From Oscillospiraceae bacterium (GTDB taxonomy: Bacteria; Bacillota; Clostridia; Oscillospirales; Oscillospiraceae): a stretch of 64,000 nt of DNA. The notes beneath the pieces were generated by a model that did not search any database, was not told the DNA's origin, and was given only the letters and a program-made list of their open reading frames with translations. The translations under genes were made by a program, and so were the position numbers. Positions 42,418 through 51,511 of this stretch are shown piece by piece (the stretch's first letter is position 1; each line of letters starts with the position of its first letter). The stretch is taken from the NCBI GenBank assembly GCA_017458335.1, contig JAFTFT010000033.1, positions 1-64,000 on the forward strand, in the 5' to 3' direction.

Positions 42418-43344
42418 ATGGAACTGTCTACGCTGCTGAGTAAAATGCTTGTCTTCGTCGTGCTCATGCTGATCGGCTATCTGCTGACCCGGCGCGGTGT
42501 CATTACTCCGGTCTTCACCCGCACGGCCAGCAGTCTGGTCCTGAACGTGTTCATGGTCGGCACGATCCTGAACTCCATGATCTCCACCGGGGCAGAGCGG
42601 GATCTCTCCAATCTTCCGGAGATCATCCTCCTGACCTTCGTGATGACGCTGATCGGCTATGTAACGGCGTGGGCGGTGACGCGGCTGGTCCGTGTGGATG
42701 CCGCAAATGCCCCGTCCTATGAGATCCTGATGGGTGTGGGCAATTCCATGTTCATCGCGCTTCCCATCGCCGGTGCGCTCTACGGCGCCTATGCGGTGTT
42801 CATCGTCTCGCTCTCCTGCATTCCCTTCAATGTCTTTCTCTACTCCTACGGGGTGTGGCGAATCCGGGGGACGGAATCCGGGAAACTGCGGATCAGGGAC
42901 ATGTTCAGCATTCCCTTTGCCGCAACCCTGCTGGGGCTTCTGATCCTGCTGACGGATCTCACGGTGCCGAAGGTCGTCACGGACCTCTTCGGCTCCCTCT
43001 CCGGGGCTACGATGCCCATGTCGATGATGGTGATCGGTGCGTCGCTCGGCTCGGTGAGCCTGCTCGATGCCTTCCGCAAGCCGAAGCTCGCGGTTCTGAG
43101 CGCGGTGCGCCTGATCCTGATCCCGGTGCTGACCTGGCTGATCTGCCGATTCCTCACGGACGATCCGGTCCTGCTTATGACCTGCATGATCATCGCGGCC
43201 TCACCCAGCGCGGTCATCGTCTCGGTCATCGCCATCCAGTACGGCCGTGACGGGGTCTTTGCCTCCGAGGCGGTCCAGCACAGCACGATCTGCTCGATCG
43301 TGACCATACCGCTGCTGATCCGGATCTTTTCCGGGCTCGGCTGA
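42418..43344 (+). CDS. AEC family transporter (auxin efflux carrier type)
   Basis: 308 residues with about ten membrane segments in two halves. Motifs such as GVGNSMFIALPIAGALYG (residues 106-123) and the pattern of small residues in helices IV and IX (MTCMIIAASPSAVIVSVIAI) fit the AEC/MleP-like carriers that move organic acids or amino acids. It follows mgtE by 9 bp and precedes trkA by 41 bp. The substrate is unknown. Confidence 0.85.
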   Translation: MELSTLLSKMLVFVVLMLIGYLLTRRGVITPVFTRTASSLVLNVFMVGTILNSMISTGAERDLSNLPEIILLTFVMTLIGYVTAWAVTRLVRVDAANAPSYEILMGVGNSMFIALPIAGALYGAYAVFIVSLSCIPFNVFLYSYGVWRIRGTESGKLRIRDMFSIPFAATLLGLLILLTDLTVPKVVTDLFGSLSGATMPMSMMVIGASLGSVSLLDAFRKPKLAVLSAVRLILIPVLTWLICRFLTDDPVLLMTCMIIAASPSAVIVSVIAIQYGRDGVFASEAVQHSTICSIVTIPLLIRIFSGLG

Positions 43345-43385
43345 TTCAAAGCGCGGATGCAAGTTCGCATGGGAGGAACTCTGCA

Positions 43386-44750
43386 GTGAAAATTGTGATT
43401 GCCGGTACCGGAAAGGTCGGCCGCACGGTCGCGGCGGTGCTCTCCGAAGAGGAAAACGACGTCACCGTCATCGACCTGGACCCGGAAACCGTCTCCCTGG
43501 TCTCGAACGACCTTGACGTCATCTGTGTCGAGGGAAACGCCGCCGATCCGGAGGCACTCCGGGGCGCCGGCGTCGCTTCGGCCGACCTCGTGGTGGCCGC
43601 GACGGAAAAGGACGAGGTGAACATGGTCTGCGGCATCGCATCACGGAAACTCGGGGCGAAACATGTGATTGCCCGGATCCGGGATCCCCTGTACCTGCAT
43701 CAGGTGGCCTTCCTGCGAGATGCCATGGGCCTGTCCCAGATCATCAACCCGGAGTATGAGTGCGCCAAGGAAATCTCGCGGATTCTGCGCTTCCCGGGCG
43801 CTTCCCGGGTGGACGCCTTTTCCAAGGGCAGCGTCGAGATCGTGGAACATCGGATCCCGGAAAAAGGGGCGCTGGACGGTGTCGCGCTGCGGGATCTCGG
43901 CACGCGCTTCGGGGCCAGGGTCCTGGTCGCGCTGGTGGAGCGGGAAGGAAACGCCCTGATCCCGAACGGCAGTACGGTCCTGCACAGCGGCGACCGCCTC
44001 AGCATTACGGGCTCGTCCAGAGAGCTGAGAAGGTTCTTTGTCGCGATCGGGGAGTATAAGCGTCCGGTCCGGCGGGTGATGATCATGGGCGGCGGCCGCA
44101 CGGCGGTGTATCTCACACGCCTGCTGGAAGAGAGCGGCATTGACGTTACGATCGTGGAGCGCAGCCGGGAACGCTGCGACCTGCTCTGCGACCTGGTGCC
44201 GCAGGCCCACATCGTGTGCGGCGACGCCACCTTCAGCGATGTGCTGCAGGAGGACGGCATCGCGACGGCCGACGGCTTCGTGGCCCTGACCGGTGACGAC
44301 GGGGACAACATCATTACCTCCCTCTATGCCCGCAGCTGCAGGGTCGAGAAGGTTGTCACAAAGGTCAATCATGAGCACTTTGCCGACATCCTGAACGACT
44401 CCGGCCTGGACAGCATCGTTTCGCCCAAGGAGATTGTCGCACTGCAGCTGGCGCGATATGTACGCGGCCTGAGTGATTCTGCCGGCAGCAGCGTGGAAAC
44501 ACTCTACCGCCTGGTGGACGGCAAGGTCGAGGTGCTGGAGTTTCAGGTGCTGGAGGAATCCGCCTGCGTTCACGTTCCGCTGCGGGAGCTGCGCCTGCGG
44601 GAAAACATCCTGATCAGCGCCCTGATCCGCGGTTCCAAGACCATTCTCCCGAACGGCAGCACCGTCATCATGCCCGGAGACCACGCCATCGTGGTGACGG
44701 CGGCGGGCCGGCTGCGGAGCCTGGATGAGATCCTGGAGAGCGCCCGATGA
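43386..44750 (+). CDS. trkA: Trk potassium uptake regulator TrkA
   Basis: 454 residues from a GTG at 43386, preceded by GGGAGGA. Two RCK_N/RCK_C modules are arranged in tandem: the first begins KIVIAGTGKVGRTVAAVLSEE (NAD-binding GxGxxG), the second RRVMIMGGGRTAVYLTRLLEE near residue 225. Each is followed by a TrkA_C domain (PNGSTVLHSGDRLSITGSS, PNGSTVIMPGDHAIVV). It forms the cytoplasmic gating ring of TrkH, whose gene overlaps by ATGA. Confidence 0.96.
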   Translation: MKIVIAGTGKVGRTVAAVLSEEENDVTVIDLDPETVSLVSNDLDVICVEGNAADPEALRGAGVASADLVVAATEKDEVNMVCGIASRKLGAKHVIARIRDPLYLHQVAFLRDAMGLSQIINPEYECAKEISRILRFPGASRVDAFSKGSVEIVEHRIPEKGALDGVALRDLGTRFGARVLVALVEREGNALIPNGSTVLHSGDRLSITGSSRELRRFFVAIGEYKRPVRRVMIMGGGRTAVYLTRLLEESGIDVTIVERSRERCDLLCDLVPQAHIVCGDATFSDVLQEDGIATADGFVALTGDDGDNIITSLYARSCRVEKVVTKVNHEHFADILNDSGLDSIVSPKEIVALQLARYVRGLSDSAGSSVETLYRLVDGKVEVLEFQVLEESACVHVPLRELRLRENILISALIRGSKTILPNGSTVIMPGDHAIVVTAAGRLRSLDEILESAR

Positions 44751-46192
44751 ACTATCGCATGATCGGCCGGGTTCTTGGCCTCATTCTCCTGATTTACGCG
44801 GCGCTGCTTCTCCTGCCGCTCATCGCGGGGCTCTGCTTTCGGGAATCGCCGGCGCCTTTTCTGGTGACCATGGCCGCGGCGGCGGTGCCCGGAGGACTGT
44901 TGCTGCTTTTGTCGAAGCCGAAAAAGAACAGCCTCGTCGCCCGCGACGGCTTTGTCATCGTCGGGCTGGGCTGGATCCTGATTTCCCTGATCGGGGCGCT
45001 GCCCTTTGTCCTGTCGGGCAGCATGCCGCACTACATCGACGCTCTGTTTGAGACCGTGTCCGGCCTCACGACGACCGGCGCCACGGTGCTGTCGAACTTC
45101 GACGGCATGCCGAGAGGGGTGATGTTTTGGCGCGTGTTTACGCACTGGATCGGTGGCATGGGCGTGCTGGTCTTCCTGATGGCGGTGCTGCCCATGAGCG
45201 GGGAACACTCCATGCACATCATGCGCGCCGAGGTCCCCGGACCGACTGTCGGCAAGCTCGTGCCGCGGGTCCGCCATACCGCCAGGATCCTCTACATGAT
45301 CTACATCGCTCTCACGCTCATTGAGGCACTGGTTCTGCTGCTGATGGGGATGAGCTTCTATGACGCGCTGCTCCACGCCTTTTCGACGGCGGGGACCGGC
45401 GGCTTTTCCACCATGTCCAACAGCATCTCCGGCTTCCACAGCCCTGCGATCGAGACTGCGCTGGGCGTGTTCATGATCCTTTTCGGACTGAACTTCAACC
45501 TCTACTATCTCATCCTGATCGGGTCTGCAGGAAAAGCGCTGAAGAACGAAGAACTGCGGGACTTCCTGCTGTTGATTCTCGCTTCGGTGCTGGTAATCGC
45601 CTGCTCCCTTTGGCGGGATGCCGGATATTCCTTCCGGTACGCTCTTCATGATGCCTTTTTCAACGTAACCACCGTGATCAGTACGACGGGCTTCGGCACG
45701 TCGGACTTCACCCGCTGGCCCGAGATCTGCAAGTGGGTTCTGATCCTGCTGATGTTCTGCGGGGGCTGTGCGGGCAGCACGGGCGGCGGAATCAAGCTCT
45801 CCCGACTGATGATCCTCTTTAAGTCCGTGATCGCGGATCTCCGGCATATCAGCCGGCCGCGCAATGTGGTCCGGGTTCAATTGGACGGACACCGTGTGGA
45901 GAGTGAGACCATCCGGGCAACCTACACCTTTGTCTCACTTTATCTCGTGCTGCTTCTGCTGTTTTCGCTGCTCCTCTCCCTGGATGGGAAAGACATTGCG
46001 ACCTGCTTCACCGCGGCGCTGTCCTGCCTGTCCAACGTGGGACCCGGTATGACCCCGATCATCGGGCCGGCGGGGAACTTCGCGTTCTTCTCGGTCCACA
46101 GCAAGCTTCTGTTGTCTCTGGCGATGCTGCTGGGACGGCTGGAGATCTATCCAATCCTGGTACTCCTGATGCCGCGCACCTGGCGGCGCTGA
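44747..46192 (+). CDS. trkH: Trk potassium channel subunit TrkH
   Basis: 481 residues with about 10-12 helices and the four-fold pseudo-repeats of TrkH/KtrB: filter sequences ETVSGLTTTGATVLSNFD near residue 100, FSTAGTGGFSTMSNS near 215, VTTVISTTGFGTSDF near 310 and CLSNVGPGMTPI near 425, plus MFCGGCAGSTGGGIKLSR near 336. It imports potassium under control of TrkA. Translational coupling to trkA is clear. Confidence 0.95.
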   Translation: MNYRMIGRVLGLILLIYAALLLLPLIAGLCFRESPAPFLVTMAAAAVPGGLLLLLSKPKKNSLVARDGFVIVGLGWILISLIGALPFVLSGSMPHYIDALFETVSGLTTTGATVLSNFDGMPRGVMFWRVFTHWIGGMGVLVFLMAVLPMSGEHSMHIMRAEVPGPTVGKLVPRVRHTARILYMIYIALTLIEALVLLLMGMSFYDALLHAFSTAGTGGFSTMSNSISGFHSPAIETALGVFMILFGLNFNLYYLILIGSAGKALKNEELRDFLLLILASVLVIACSLWRDAGYSFRYALHDAFFNVTTVISTTGFGTSDFTRWPEICKWVLILLMFCGGCAGSTGGGIKLSRLMILFKSVIADLRHISRPRNVVRVQLDGHRVESETIRATYTFVSLYLVLLLLFSLLLSLDGKDIATCFTAALSCLSNVGPGMTPIIGPAGNFAFFSVHSKLLLSLAMLLGRLEIYPILVLLMPRTWRR

Positions 46193-46247
46193 GTACCGGC
46201 CGGAAGCAATTTTATCTTGTTAATTTGAAAGGTTTTGTATTTGATTT

Positions 46248-47333
46248 ATGATTTATCTGATTGATTTTGAAAATGTTCACGAAGAGGGCTTCAGCGCCCT
46301 GGGACGTCTCGGTGACAAGGATGCGGTTTACTGCTTCTTTACCCGCAACGTCGCCAAGATCAGCATGTCGGCCCTCGCCGGCATGCGCAGCGGCCAGCTC
46401 CACTTCATCGAAGCCGAGAGCGGCAAGCAGAGCCTTGACCTGGCCCTGGTCAGTTTCCTCGGCTACCTGATCGGCACCCGCCCGCAGGAGCTCTACTATG
46501 ACATCGTGAGCAACGACAACGGCTTTGCCAAGGTGGCCGAGTTCTGGAACAGGCGCGGCAACGGACTGCGCGTCCGGATCCGGAAAACGACCGATATGAA
46601 GCCCAGACTTGAGCCTGTGAAAGCCCAGCCTCAGACCACGGTAAATCCTCAGCGTCGTGTCCAGCCGCAGAATCCTGTGACGGAGCAGCCTGTGCCTGTG
46701 GCTGAACCCGATGAACCGACATCTGCGCCCGCTGCGGCGGCAGAGACCGCTGCCAATACGGAACAGACGCCTGCCACGGCCGCTGCTGCAGAAGTGAAGC
46801 AGGAAAGCGGCAGAGCCGGACAGAGCAAAACCAGAGGCCGCCAGCGCTCCCAGCGCCAGCGCGGCGCCCGGCAGGAGCAGCAGGCGAACGCCGCAGCTGC
46901 CGCAGCTCCCGCACCCGAAGCGGGAACGGCACCGGCGGCTGAAGCGGCGCCCGTCGTGGAAGCGGTACCCCTTCAGGTGACTCCCGTTCCCGCAGAAAAG
47001 GTGAGTGAAGAGAAATCAGCGGAACCGACACCTGCCGAGAAGCAGGCGGAAAAGAGTGCAGAGGCGAAAACCGCGCCAAAACAGACCGAGGCAAAGCCTT
47101 CTGAGTCCGCCAAGCCGAAAGCGGAGACCAAACCGGTGGATGCGGCCACCCTTTCCGCTCTGGAGACAGCCGGCATCAACGCCGCGGCAGCCGAGTTCAT
47201 TCAGGCCCAGGCAGAGAAATACCGTTCCGATAAGAACATGAAGCAGCTGGTCTACCGGGCCGTCGTGAAAAAATACGGCCAGAAGACCGGTACGCAGATC
47301 TATAACAGCGCGAAGAAGCTGCTTCTGAAATAA
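46248..47333 (+). CDS. PIN/NYN-like domain protein with long low-complexity linker
   Basis: 361 residues. The N-terminal ~118 residues form a PIN-like nuclease fold of the PIN_7 type (MIYLIDFENVHEEGFSALGR with the DFEN motif, then AESGKQSLDLALVSFLGYLIG, DIVSNDNGFAKVAEFWNRRG with conserved Asp). Residues 120-285 are an Ala/Pro/Glu-rich disordered linker with a basic RGRQRSQRQRGARQ patch. A helical C-terminal domain (residues 290-361, AAAEFIQAQAEKYRSDKNMKQLVYRAVVKKYGQKTG) follows. The acidic residues suggest metal-dependent RNase activity; the target is unknown. A tRNA-Ser gene starts 69 bp downstream. Confidence 0.75.
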   Translation: MIYLIDFENVHEEGFSALGRLGDKDAVYCFFTRNVAKISMSALAGMRSGQLHFIEAESGKQSLDLALVSFLGYLIGTRPQELYYDIVSNDNGFAKVAEFWNRRGNGLRVRIRKTTDMKPRLEPVKAQPQTTVNPQRRVQPQNPVTEQPVPVAEPDEPTSAPAAAAETAANTEQTPATAAAAEVKQESGRAGQSKTRGRQRSQRQRGARQEQQANAAAAAAPAPEAGTAPAAEAAPVVEAVPLQVTPVPAEKVSEEKSAEPTPAEKQAEKSAEAKTAPKQTEAKPSESAKPKAETKPVDAATLSALETAGINAAAAEFIQAQAEKYRSDKNMKQLVYRAVVKKYGQKTGTQIYNSAKKLLLK

Positions 47334-47340
47334 GAAAAAG

Positions 47341-47393
47341 GGGATTATAGCAGGAAGATACTTGCACTGTGAGGCAAAATCTGTTATAATCCC
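47341..47393. promoter_or_regulatory. tRNA-Ser promoter inside an inverted repeat
   Basis: TTGCAC at 47362-47367, 17-bp spacer, TATAAT at 47385-47390. The -10 box is part of a 13-bp inverted repeat (GGGATTATAGCAG at 47341-47353, CTGTTATAATCCC at 47381-47393, one mismatch), so the left arm shows a TATAAT on the minus strand. It may also act as the terminator hairpin of the PIN gene (TTTGCTT follows). Confidence 0.65.
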
Positions 47394-47402
47394 TTTGCTT
47401 AC

Positions 47403-47491
47403 GGAGGGTTACCGAAGCGGTCATAACGGGGCGGTCTTGAAAACCGTTAGGGCGAAAGTCCACAGGGGTTCGAATCCCTTACCCTCCGCCA
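47403..47491 (+). tRNA. tRNA-Ser (anticodon UGA)
   Basis: 89 nt including an encoded CCA. The acceptor stem GGAGGGT pairs with ACCCTCC; the anticodon loop is CTTGAAA with TGA; the long variable arm (TTAGGGCGAAAGTCCAC region) marks a class II tRNA; and the T-arm loop contains GTTCGAATC. It has its own promoter and terminator. Confidence 0.95.
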
Positions 47492-47502
47492 TAATTTGTA
47501 AA

Positions 47503-47534
47503 AACCTCACCAATTCCGGTGGGGTTTTTATTTA
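47503..47534 (+). terminator. Terminator after tRNA-Ser
   Basis: AACCTCACC pairs with GGTGGGGTT (one G-T pair) across a 6-nt loop, followed by TTTTATTT. Confidence 0.8.
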
Positions 47535-47648
47535 TCGGGTTTCACATGAAATCCTTATTATTTGCGATGCTTCTACTTTTGCGTCTGACACAATGTTCAG
47601 AGATGACCGGAATGGAAGAGAAAAGGCCTGAACCATAAGTGGAAATCA

Positions 47649-47677
47649 TTGCCATCTCTCTGCTGCTGTGATAAACT
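47649..47677 (+). promoter_or_regulatory. Promoter of the first lipoprotein gene
   Basis: TTGCCA at 47649-47654, 17-bp spacer, TAAACT at 47672-47677. Confidence 0.5.
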
Positions 47678-47713
47678 GATGACATTGAAGATGGAAAACA
47701 GGAGGTTTCAATC

Positions 47714-48346
47714 GTGAAAAGAGTAAAGAAAGTATGGCTGATTGCAGCGATTCTGCTGCTGGCGGCATGCATGGCGGGATGTGCCAGGCTGCGGAGCGGA
47801 ATTCATGATCTTCATGGGAGTATTATCGGAAATGAGTACTATATTGACGTGTTTGATAACACAGGCATTCGCACCTTGAGAACACATGGGAAAAAGATCG
47901 ATATAGACAATAATGTTGTGGAGGAAAGGACGTATTCCTCGACTACGGATGAATGGTATTCAACGAAGACATTGAGCTCTGTAATTACAATCACCGTTGA
48001 TGGGAACCAGCTGATCTCATGCGGGGACACCTGTGTCTTCTATGATAAACGGCTTGTACCGGAGCATGAATTTTATCTTGACAGCATCGACAGCAATTCA
48101 TCAGGGCTTATGGATTCCGCGCTGATCAGCGGTCTTGTGAACAATGTGAAAAATCAATTCGGAAAACCAATGGTTGTTGTCATCAAATCCCAGATGGGTG
48201 CGCCGATCTATGCCTTTTCCGGCAATAAAGTGTATTGGGAAGTTCAGGAGGATCTGCCACGCTTTACAAAACTGATGATCGACGGGAAAGCCCTTTATAT
48301 CCATCGGGCAAACTTCCAGATTATTGACAAAGATCTGCTGGATTAA
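47714..48346 (+). CDS. DUF5052-like lipoprotein
   Basis: 210 residues from a GTG with AGGAGG upstream. A lipoprotein signal (VWLIAAILLLAACMAGC, lipobox AGC with Cys near residue 23) precedes an exported domain with the conserved pattern ARLRSGIHDLHGSIIGNEYYIDVFDNTGIRTLRTHGKKI and SSVITITVDGNQLISCGDTCVFYDK. This resembles the DUF5052 family of clostridial and lactobacillar lipoproteins of unknown role. The gene is more AT-rich than most of the window. It has its own promoter. Confidence 0.7.
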   Translation: MKRVKKVWLIAAILLLAACMAGCARLRSGIHDLHGSIIGNEYYIDVFDNTGIRTLRTHGKKIDIDNNVVEERTYSSTTDEWYSTKTLSSVITITVDGNQLISCGDTCVFYDKRLVPEHEFYLDSIDSNSSGLMDSALISGLVNNVKNQFGKPMVVVIKSQMGAPIYAFSGNKVYWEVQEDLPRFTKLMIDGKALYIHRANFQIIDKDLLD

Positions 48347-48473
48347 TTCAATGAAACGGCAAAATATGTCAGAGCAGCAAAACAATTATTGAATGGTTCC
48401 AATATGCGAAGATGATGATTTCCTTCTTCCGCGGCATGCCTGACGTGAGCTTTCTTGATTTCTGTTAAGCTGC

Positions 48474-48502
48474 TTGCATTCGCTTTGATTCGAGACTATA
48501 AT
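48474..48502 (+). promoter_or_regulatory. Promoter of the second lipoprotein gene
   Basis: TTGCAT at 48474-48479, 17-bp spacer, TATAAT at 48497-48502, 31 bp upstream of the ATG. Confidence 0.7.
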
Positions 48503-48532
48503 TTTCCTAGCAAGAAAAAGATGGAGGAAACA

Positions 48533-49207
48533 ATGAAAAAGACACTATTTCTATTTCTTCTCTCTGCGGCGCTCATGCTCATTCTGGCCGGTTGCGGGAA
48601 GGCTCCTGCCCCTGTCACCGAATCAAGCACACCTGAAACCGCCACGCCTGCTGCCGAGTCGCAGAGCGCGGTGATTGAGACCCCGGCGCCTTCATCGGTG
48701 CCAGGCAGACAGGACGGCGAACGCTTTGAAGACGTCATCATACTTGAAGGCATGGAAGAAACCGTGAAATACGAGCATGTCGTAAACAAGACGCTTGGGA
48801 TTGAGATGGATTACGACTATGAATCCTTTGTGCGGCGCTGCGAGGCCGATCGGGAGCGCTTTGTTTCGGTCTGGGACAACGCGGCGAACCCCGAAAACTG
48901 GCTTGAAGTGACATACAGCGCAGAGAGCGCCGAGACCGCCGCAGCTTCCGTCCGTGAGGCGCTTTCCCTGGAGTATGATCTTCTGGAAGATACGCGCACG
49001 CTGGACCGTGCGGGCGACTGCCTGCGGATCGAAGCGTCCGTAATCAAAGGCACCAATAACATGGCGCCTCAGATTCAGACGGTGTATATCATTCCTGCGC
49101 CCGATGGCTGCCTCATTGCCACGGCCCATTGCGCGATTGAAGCCTCGGAAGGATTTGGAAGACGTTTTGCCTATATGTTGAATACGCTGTCCGTCATAAG
49201 CAGATAA
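48533..49207 (+). CDS. Lipoprotein of unknown function
   Basis: 224 residues from the ATG at 48533, preceded by GGAGG with a 5-nt spacer; in-frame upstream codons are disregarded. The lipobox is LILAGCGK, with the lipidated Cys near residue 20. A Pro/Thr/Ser-rich linker of ~40 residues leads to a globular domain with repeated short strands (EHVVNKTLGIEMDYDYESFVRR, WLEVTYSAESAETAAASVREAL, IQTVYIIPAPDGCLIATAHCAIEASEGFGRRF). The family is not recognised. It is followed by a bidirectional terminator. Confidence 0.75.
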   Translation: MKKTLFLFLLSAALMLILAGCGKAPAPVTESSTPETATPAAESQSAVIETPAPSSVPGRQDGERFEDVIILEGMEETVKYEHVVNKTLGIEMDYDYESFVRRCEADRERFVSVWDNAANPENWLEVTYSAESAETAAASVREALSLEYDLLEDTRTLDRAGDCLRIEASVIKGTNNMAPQIQTVYIIPAPDGCLIATAHCAIEASEGFGRRFAYMLNTLSVISR

Positions 49208-49233
49208 CGGACGGAAAAGCCGCAGCCACGAAA

Positions 49234-49265
49234 AAACGACCGCTCGATTGGGCGGTCGTTTCTGT
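49234..49265. terminator. Bidirectional terminator between the lipoprotein gene and gatD
   Basis: AAACGACCGC / GCGGTCGTTT around an 8-nt loop, with A and T runs on the two sides. Confidence 0.85.
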
Positions 49266-49266
49266 T

Positions 49267-50007
49267 TCAGGTTTTGTGCTTGGTCAGGCGTCGGAACATG
49301 TTGTCGTGGGCGGTCTGCTCAGCCCGGTCGTCCAGCGGCTCCAGCTTGACAGCACCGTAGCGCCGTGTCAGCGCGGTCTCCAGCAGGTGGTCGCAGAAGG
49401 CTGGGTTCTTGGGCAGCATCGGGCCGTGGCTGTAACTGCCGAAGACGTTCTTATAGTGTGCCCCCTCGGTCTTGTCTTCTCCGTTGTTGCCGAAGCCTAC
49501 CTCCACCTTCGCAAGCGGCTCTACCGTGCTTCCGAGCCAGGTTTTCCCGCTGTGATTTTCAAAGCCGATCACGGTGCTGCCGCCGCATTCGGGCGTACAG
49601 TGAAAGACGGTGTTGCCGATCATGCGGGTTCTGGATCCGACGGTATACAGGTCCAGCGCCCCGACAAAGTCACAGCGGACCCCGTCATAGGTCTCATAAT
49701 ATTGCCCAAGCATCTGATAGCCCCCGCAGATCGTGAGAGCGGTGAGCCCATCCTCAACGGCGGCGCGGATTTCCGTGTCCTTGCCGCTCTGCAGATCCGG
49801 CAGAAGCACTTCCTGCTCAAAGTCCTGCCCGCCGCCGATAAAGAGCAGGTCATACTCGCTGAGCTTCAGGCGGTCGCCGATCATGACGCGTGTTACGTCC
49901 GAGTCGATCCCGCGCCACTTCAGGCGCTGCTGCATGCAGATGATGTTGCCGCCGTCGCCATAGAGGTTCAGAACGTCGGGGTAGAGGTGACAGATTCTCA
50001 GTTTCAT
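49267..50007 (-). CDS. gatD: Lipid II isoglutaminyl synthase, glutaminase subunit GatD
   Basis: 246 residues. It is a class I glutamine amidotransferase: LRICHLYPDVLNLYGDGGNIICMQQRL at the N-terminus, FIGGGQDFEQ, the nucleophile motif TICGGYQMLGQYYE (Cys near residue 94), and the catalytic His in GSYSHGPMLPKNP near 190. GatD supplies ammonia to MurT, which amidates the D-Glu of lipid II. It lies 25 bp downstream of murT. Confidence 0.94.
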   Translation of the reverse strand: MKLRICHLYPDVLNLYGDGGNIICMQQRLKWRGIDSDVTRVMIGDRLKLSEYDLLFIGGGQDFEQEVLLPDLQSGKDTEIRAAVEDGLTALTICGGYQMLGQYYETYDGVRCDFVGALDLYTVGSRTRMIGNTVFHCTPECGGSTVIGFENHSGKTWLGSTVEPLAKVEVGFGNNGEDKTEGAHYKNVFGSYSHGPMLPKNPAFCDHLLETALTRRYGAVKLEPLDDRAEQTAHDNMFRRLTKHKT

Positions 50008-50032
50008 GCTCCGCTTCGCTCCCTTCTCCGTC

Positions 50033-51412
50033 TTATTCCCAGAACTCGGCCCCGCCGCAGCGGTGAACGATCACGCTCCGCAGCTCAAGCATCGCGGTGT
50101 AGGTCGGCAGAATATAGACCGGAAGCGTCTCTCCGGCAAGCGCGTCGGTGAGCTTCTCGGGGCTGTATTCCACCGTGATGCGCTCATCCGGCGCACCGGC
50201 GTACTTCAGGCGCAGACGCATGTCGTCGGCCCGGTCCCCGGAGACGTAGATCTTCCGGATCCGCCCGGCGAAGGAGGCGAGCAGCTCGAAGTTCGCGTCC
50301 CAGATCCACGAAATGTCCGTTCCGTCCGCGCCGCGGTCGTTCAGACAGCAGACCAGAATGATGTCCGTCTGCAGGCCGGAGAGAAACTCCAGCGCCTGCG
50401 AGCATCCGGCGGGGTTCTTCACCAGGATCATCCGCGTGCCGCCGGCGAGAGGGAAGTTCTCCATTCGCCCGAAGCCGCAGGAGAAACGCCCCAGAGACCG
50501 GACGGCGGTCGCGGTGGGGATCCCCATGGCCGTTGAGGCGCAGACGGCGGCCGCCGCGTTGTACAGATTGTAGCCGGCCGGAAGATTGACCGAGAGCTCC
50601 TGCTCTCCCTCCGGGCTGCGCAGCGTAACCTCGCTGTGCCGCTCGTCCATACAATGGATCTTCGTGACGGCAAAGTCCGGCTCATGCCGGTGATAGCCGC
50701 ACTTCGGGCAGCGGAAGCCACCCAGATGGGCATAGGTGTGATAGTCGTATTCGTATTCCGCCTTGCAGTGGATGCAGTGGCTGGCATCCGAGAGGGCGGA
50801 GGGGACCGCCTTTAGTCCGGCGGAGGCGTTCACCCCGTACCAGAGGACCGGGTTGGGCAGGCCGTCATCGGCCAGGGACGCCGTCAGCGAGCAGTCCGCG
50901 TTCAGGCAAAGCACCGCCTCCGGCACGTCGCCGATTCCCTGACGGATGTTCGCAAGGGTGTGGGTGATTTCGCCGTAGCGGTCAAGCTGATCGCGAAACA
51001 GGTTCGTCACCACGATTACCTTCGGCTTCAGCTGTCGGAAGACCTTGGTCGCGGCCGCCTCGTCGCACTCGATGACGGCGTACTCCTTCTTCATCCGTCC
51101 GGAGAGCGTGCAGTTCATGACAAACTCCGTGGTGATGCCACTCATCAGGTTGGCACCGGAGCGGTTGGCAAAATAGTTAAGCCCGGACTCCGCGAAGGCC
51201 TCCTCCATCATCCGAGAGCAGGTGGTTTTCCCGTTGGTCCCGGTGACGGCCACGGTCTTCACGCCGCCGGAGAGACGGGAGAGAAGATCCGGACACACCT
51301 TCATTGCAAAGCGGCCCGGCATGGCGGTCCCGCCGCGATGAAGAAGGCGGGAAACAGCCCGAAGAAGTTTACATAATACCAAAGCCAGAAAGGCACGAAA
51401 TGACAGTTTCAT
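50033..51412 (-). CDS. murT: Lipid II isoglutaminyl synthase, Mur-ligase subunit MurT
   Basis: 459 residues from the ATG at 51412, which opens the family N-terminus MKLSFRAFLALVLCKLLRAVSRLLHRGGTAMPG; the frame continues upstream but without a start signal. The Mur ligase P-loop is VAVTGTNGKTTCSRM near 74. A MurT-specific zinc ribbon (CIHCKAEYEYDYHTYAHLGG then FRCPKCGYH) lies at about residues 210-245, and the C-terminal DUF1727 domain has LVKNPAGCSQALEFL. MurT/GatD amidates glutamate in lipid II, needed for efficient cross-linking. Its promoter is at 51483-51511. Confidence 0.94.
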   Translation of the reverse strand: MKLSFRAFLALVLCKLLRAVSRLLHRGGTAMPGRFAMKVCPDLLSRLSGGVKTVAVTGTNGKTTCSRMMEEAFAESGLNYFANRSGANLMSGITTEFVMNCTLSGRMKKEYAVIECDEAAATKVFRQLKPKVIVVTNLFRDQLDRYGEITHTLANIRQGIGDVPEAVLCLNADCSLTASLADDGLPNPVLWYGVNASAGLKAVPSALSDASHCIHCKAEYEYDYHTYAHLGGFRCPKCGYHRHEPDFAVTKIHCMDERHSEVTLRSPEGEQELSVNLPAGYNLYNAAAAVCASTAMGIPTATAVRSLGRFSCGFGRMENFPLAGGTRMILVKNPAGCSQALEFLSGLQTDIILVCCLNDRGADGTDISWIWDANFELLASFAGRIRKIYVSGDRADDMRLRLKYAGAPDERITVEYSPEKLTDALAGETLPVYILPTYTAMLELRSVIVHRCGGAEFWE

Positions 51413-51482
51413 GAAGAATCCCCGTTCAGAAGTATTCAAAGCGCAGAGGAAGCGCCGGTAGAGTTGCGGATAAAGCGGAGGT

Positions 51483-51511
51483 ATTATAGCATGCGCGTCG
51501 CCCGATGGCAA
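51483..51511 (-). promoter_or_regulatory. Promoter of murT-gatD
   Basis: On the minus strand TTGCCA (51506-51511), 17-bp spacer, TATAAT (51483-51488). Transcription would start near 51476, giving a 64-nt leader. Confidence 0.75.
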
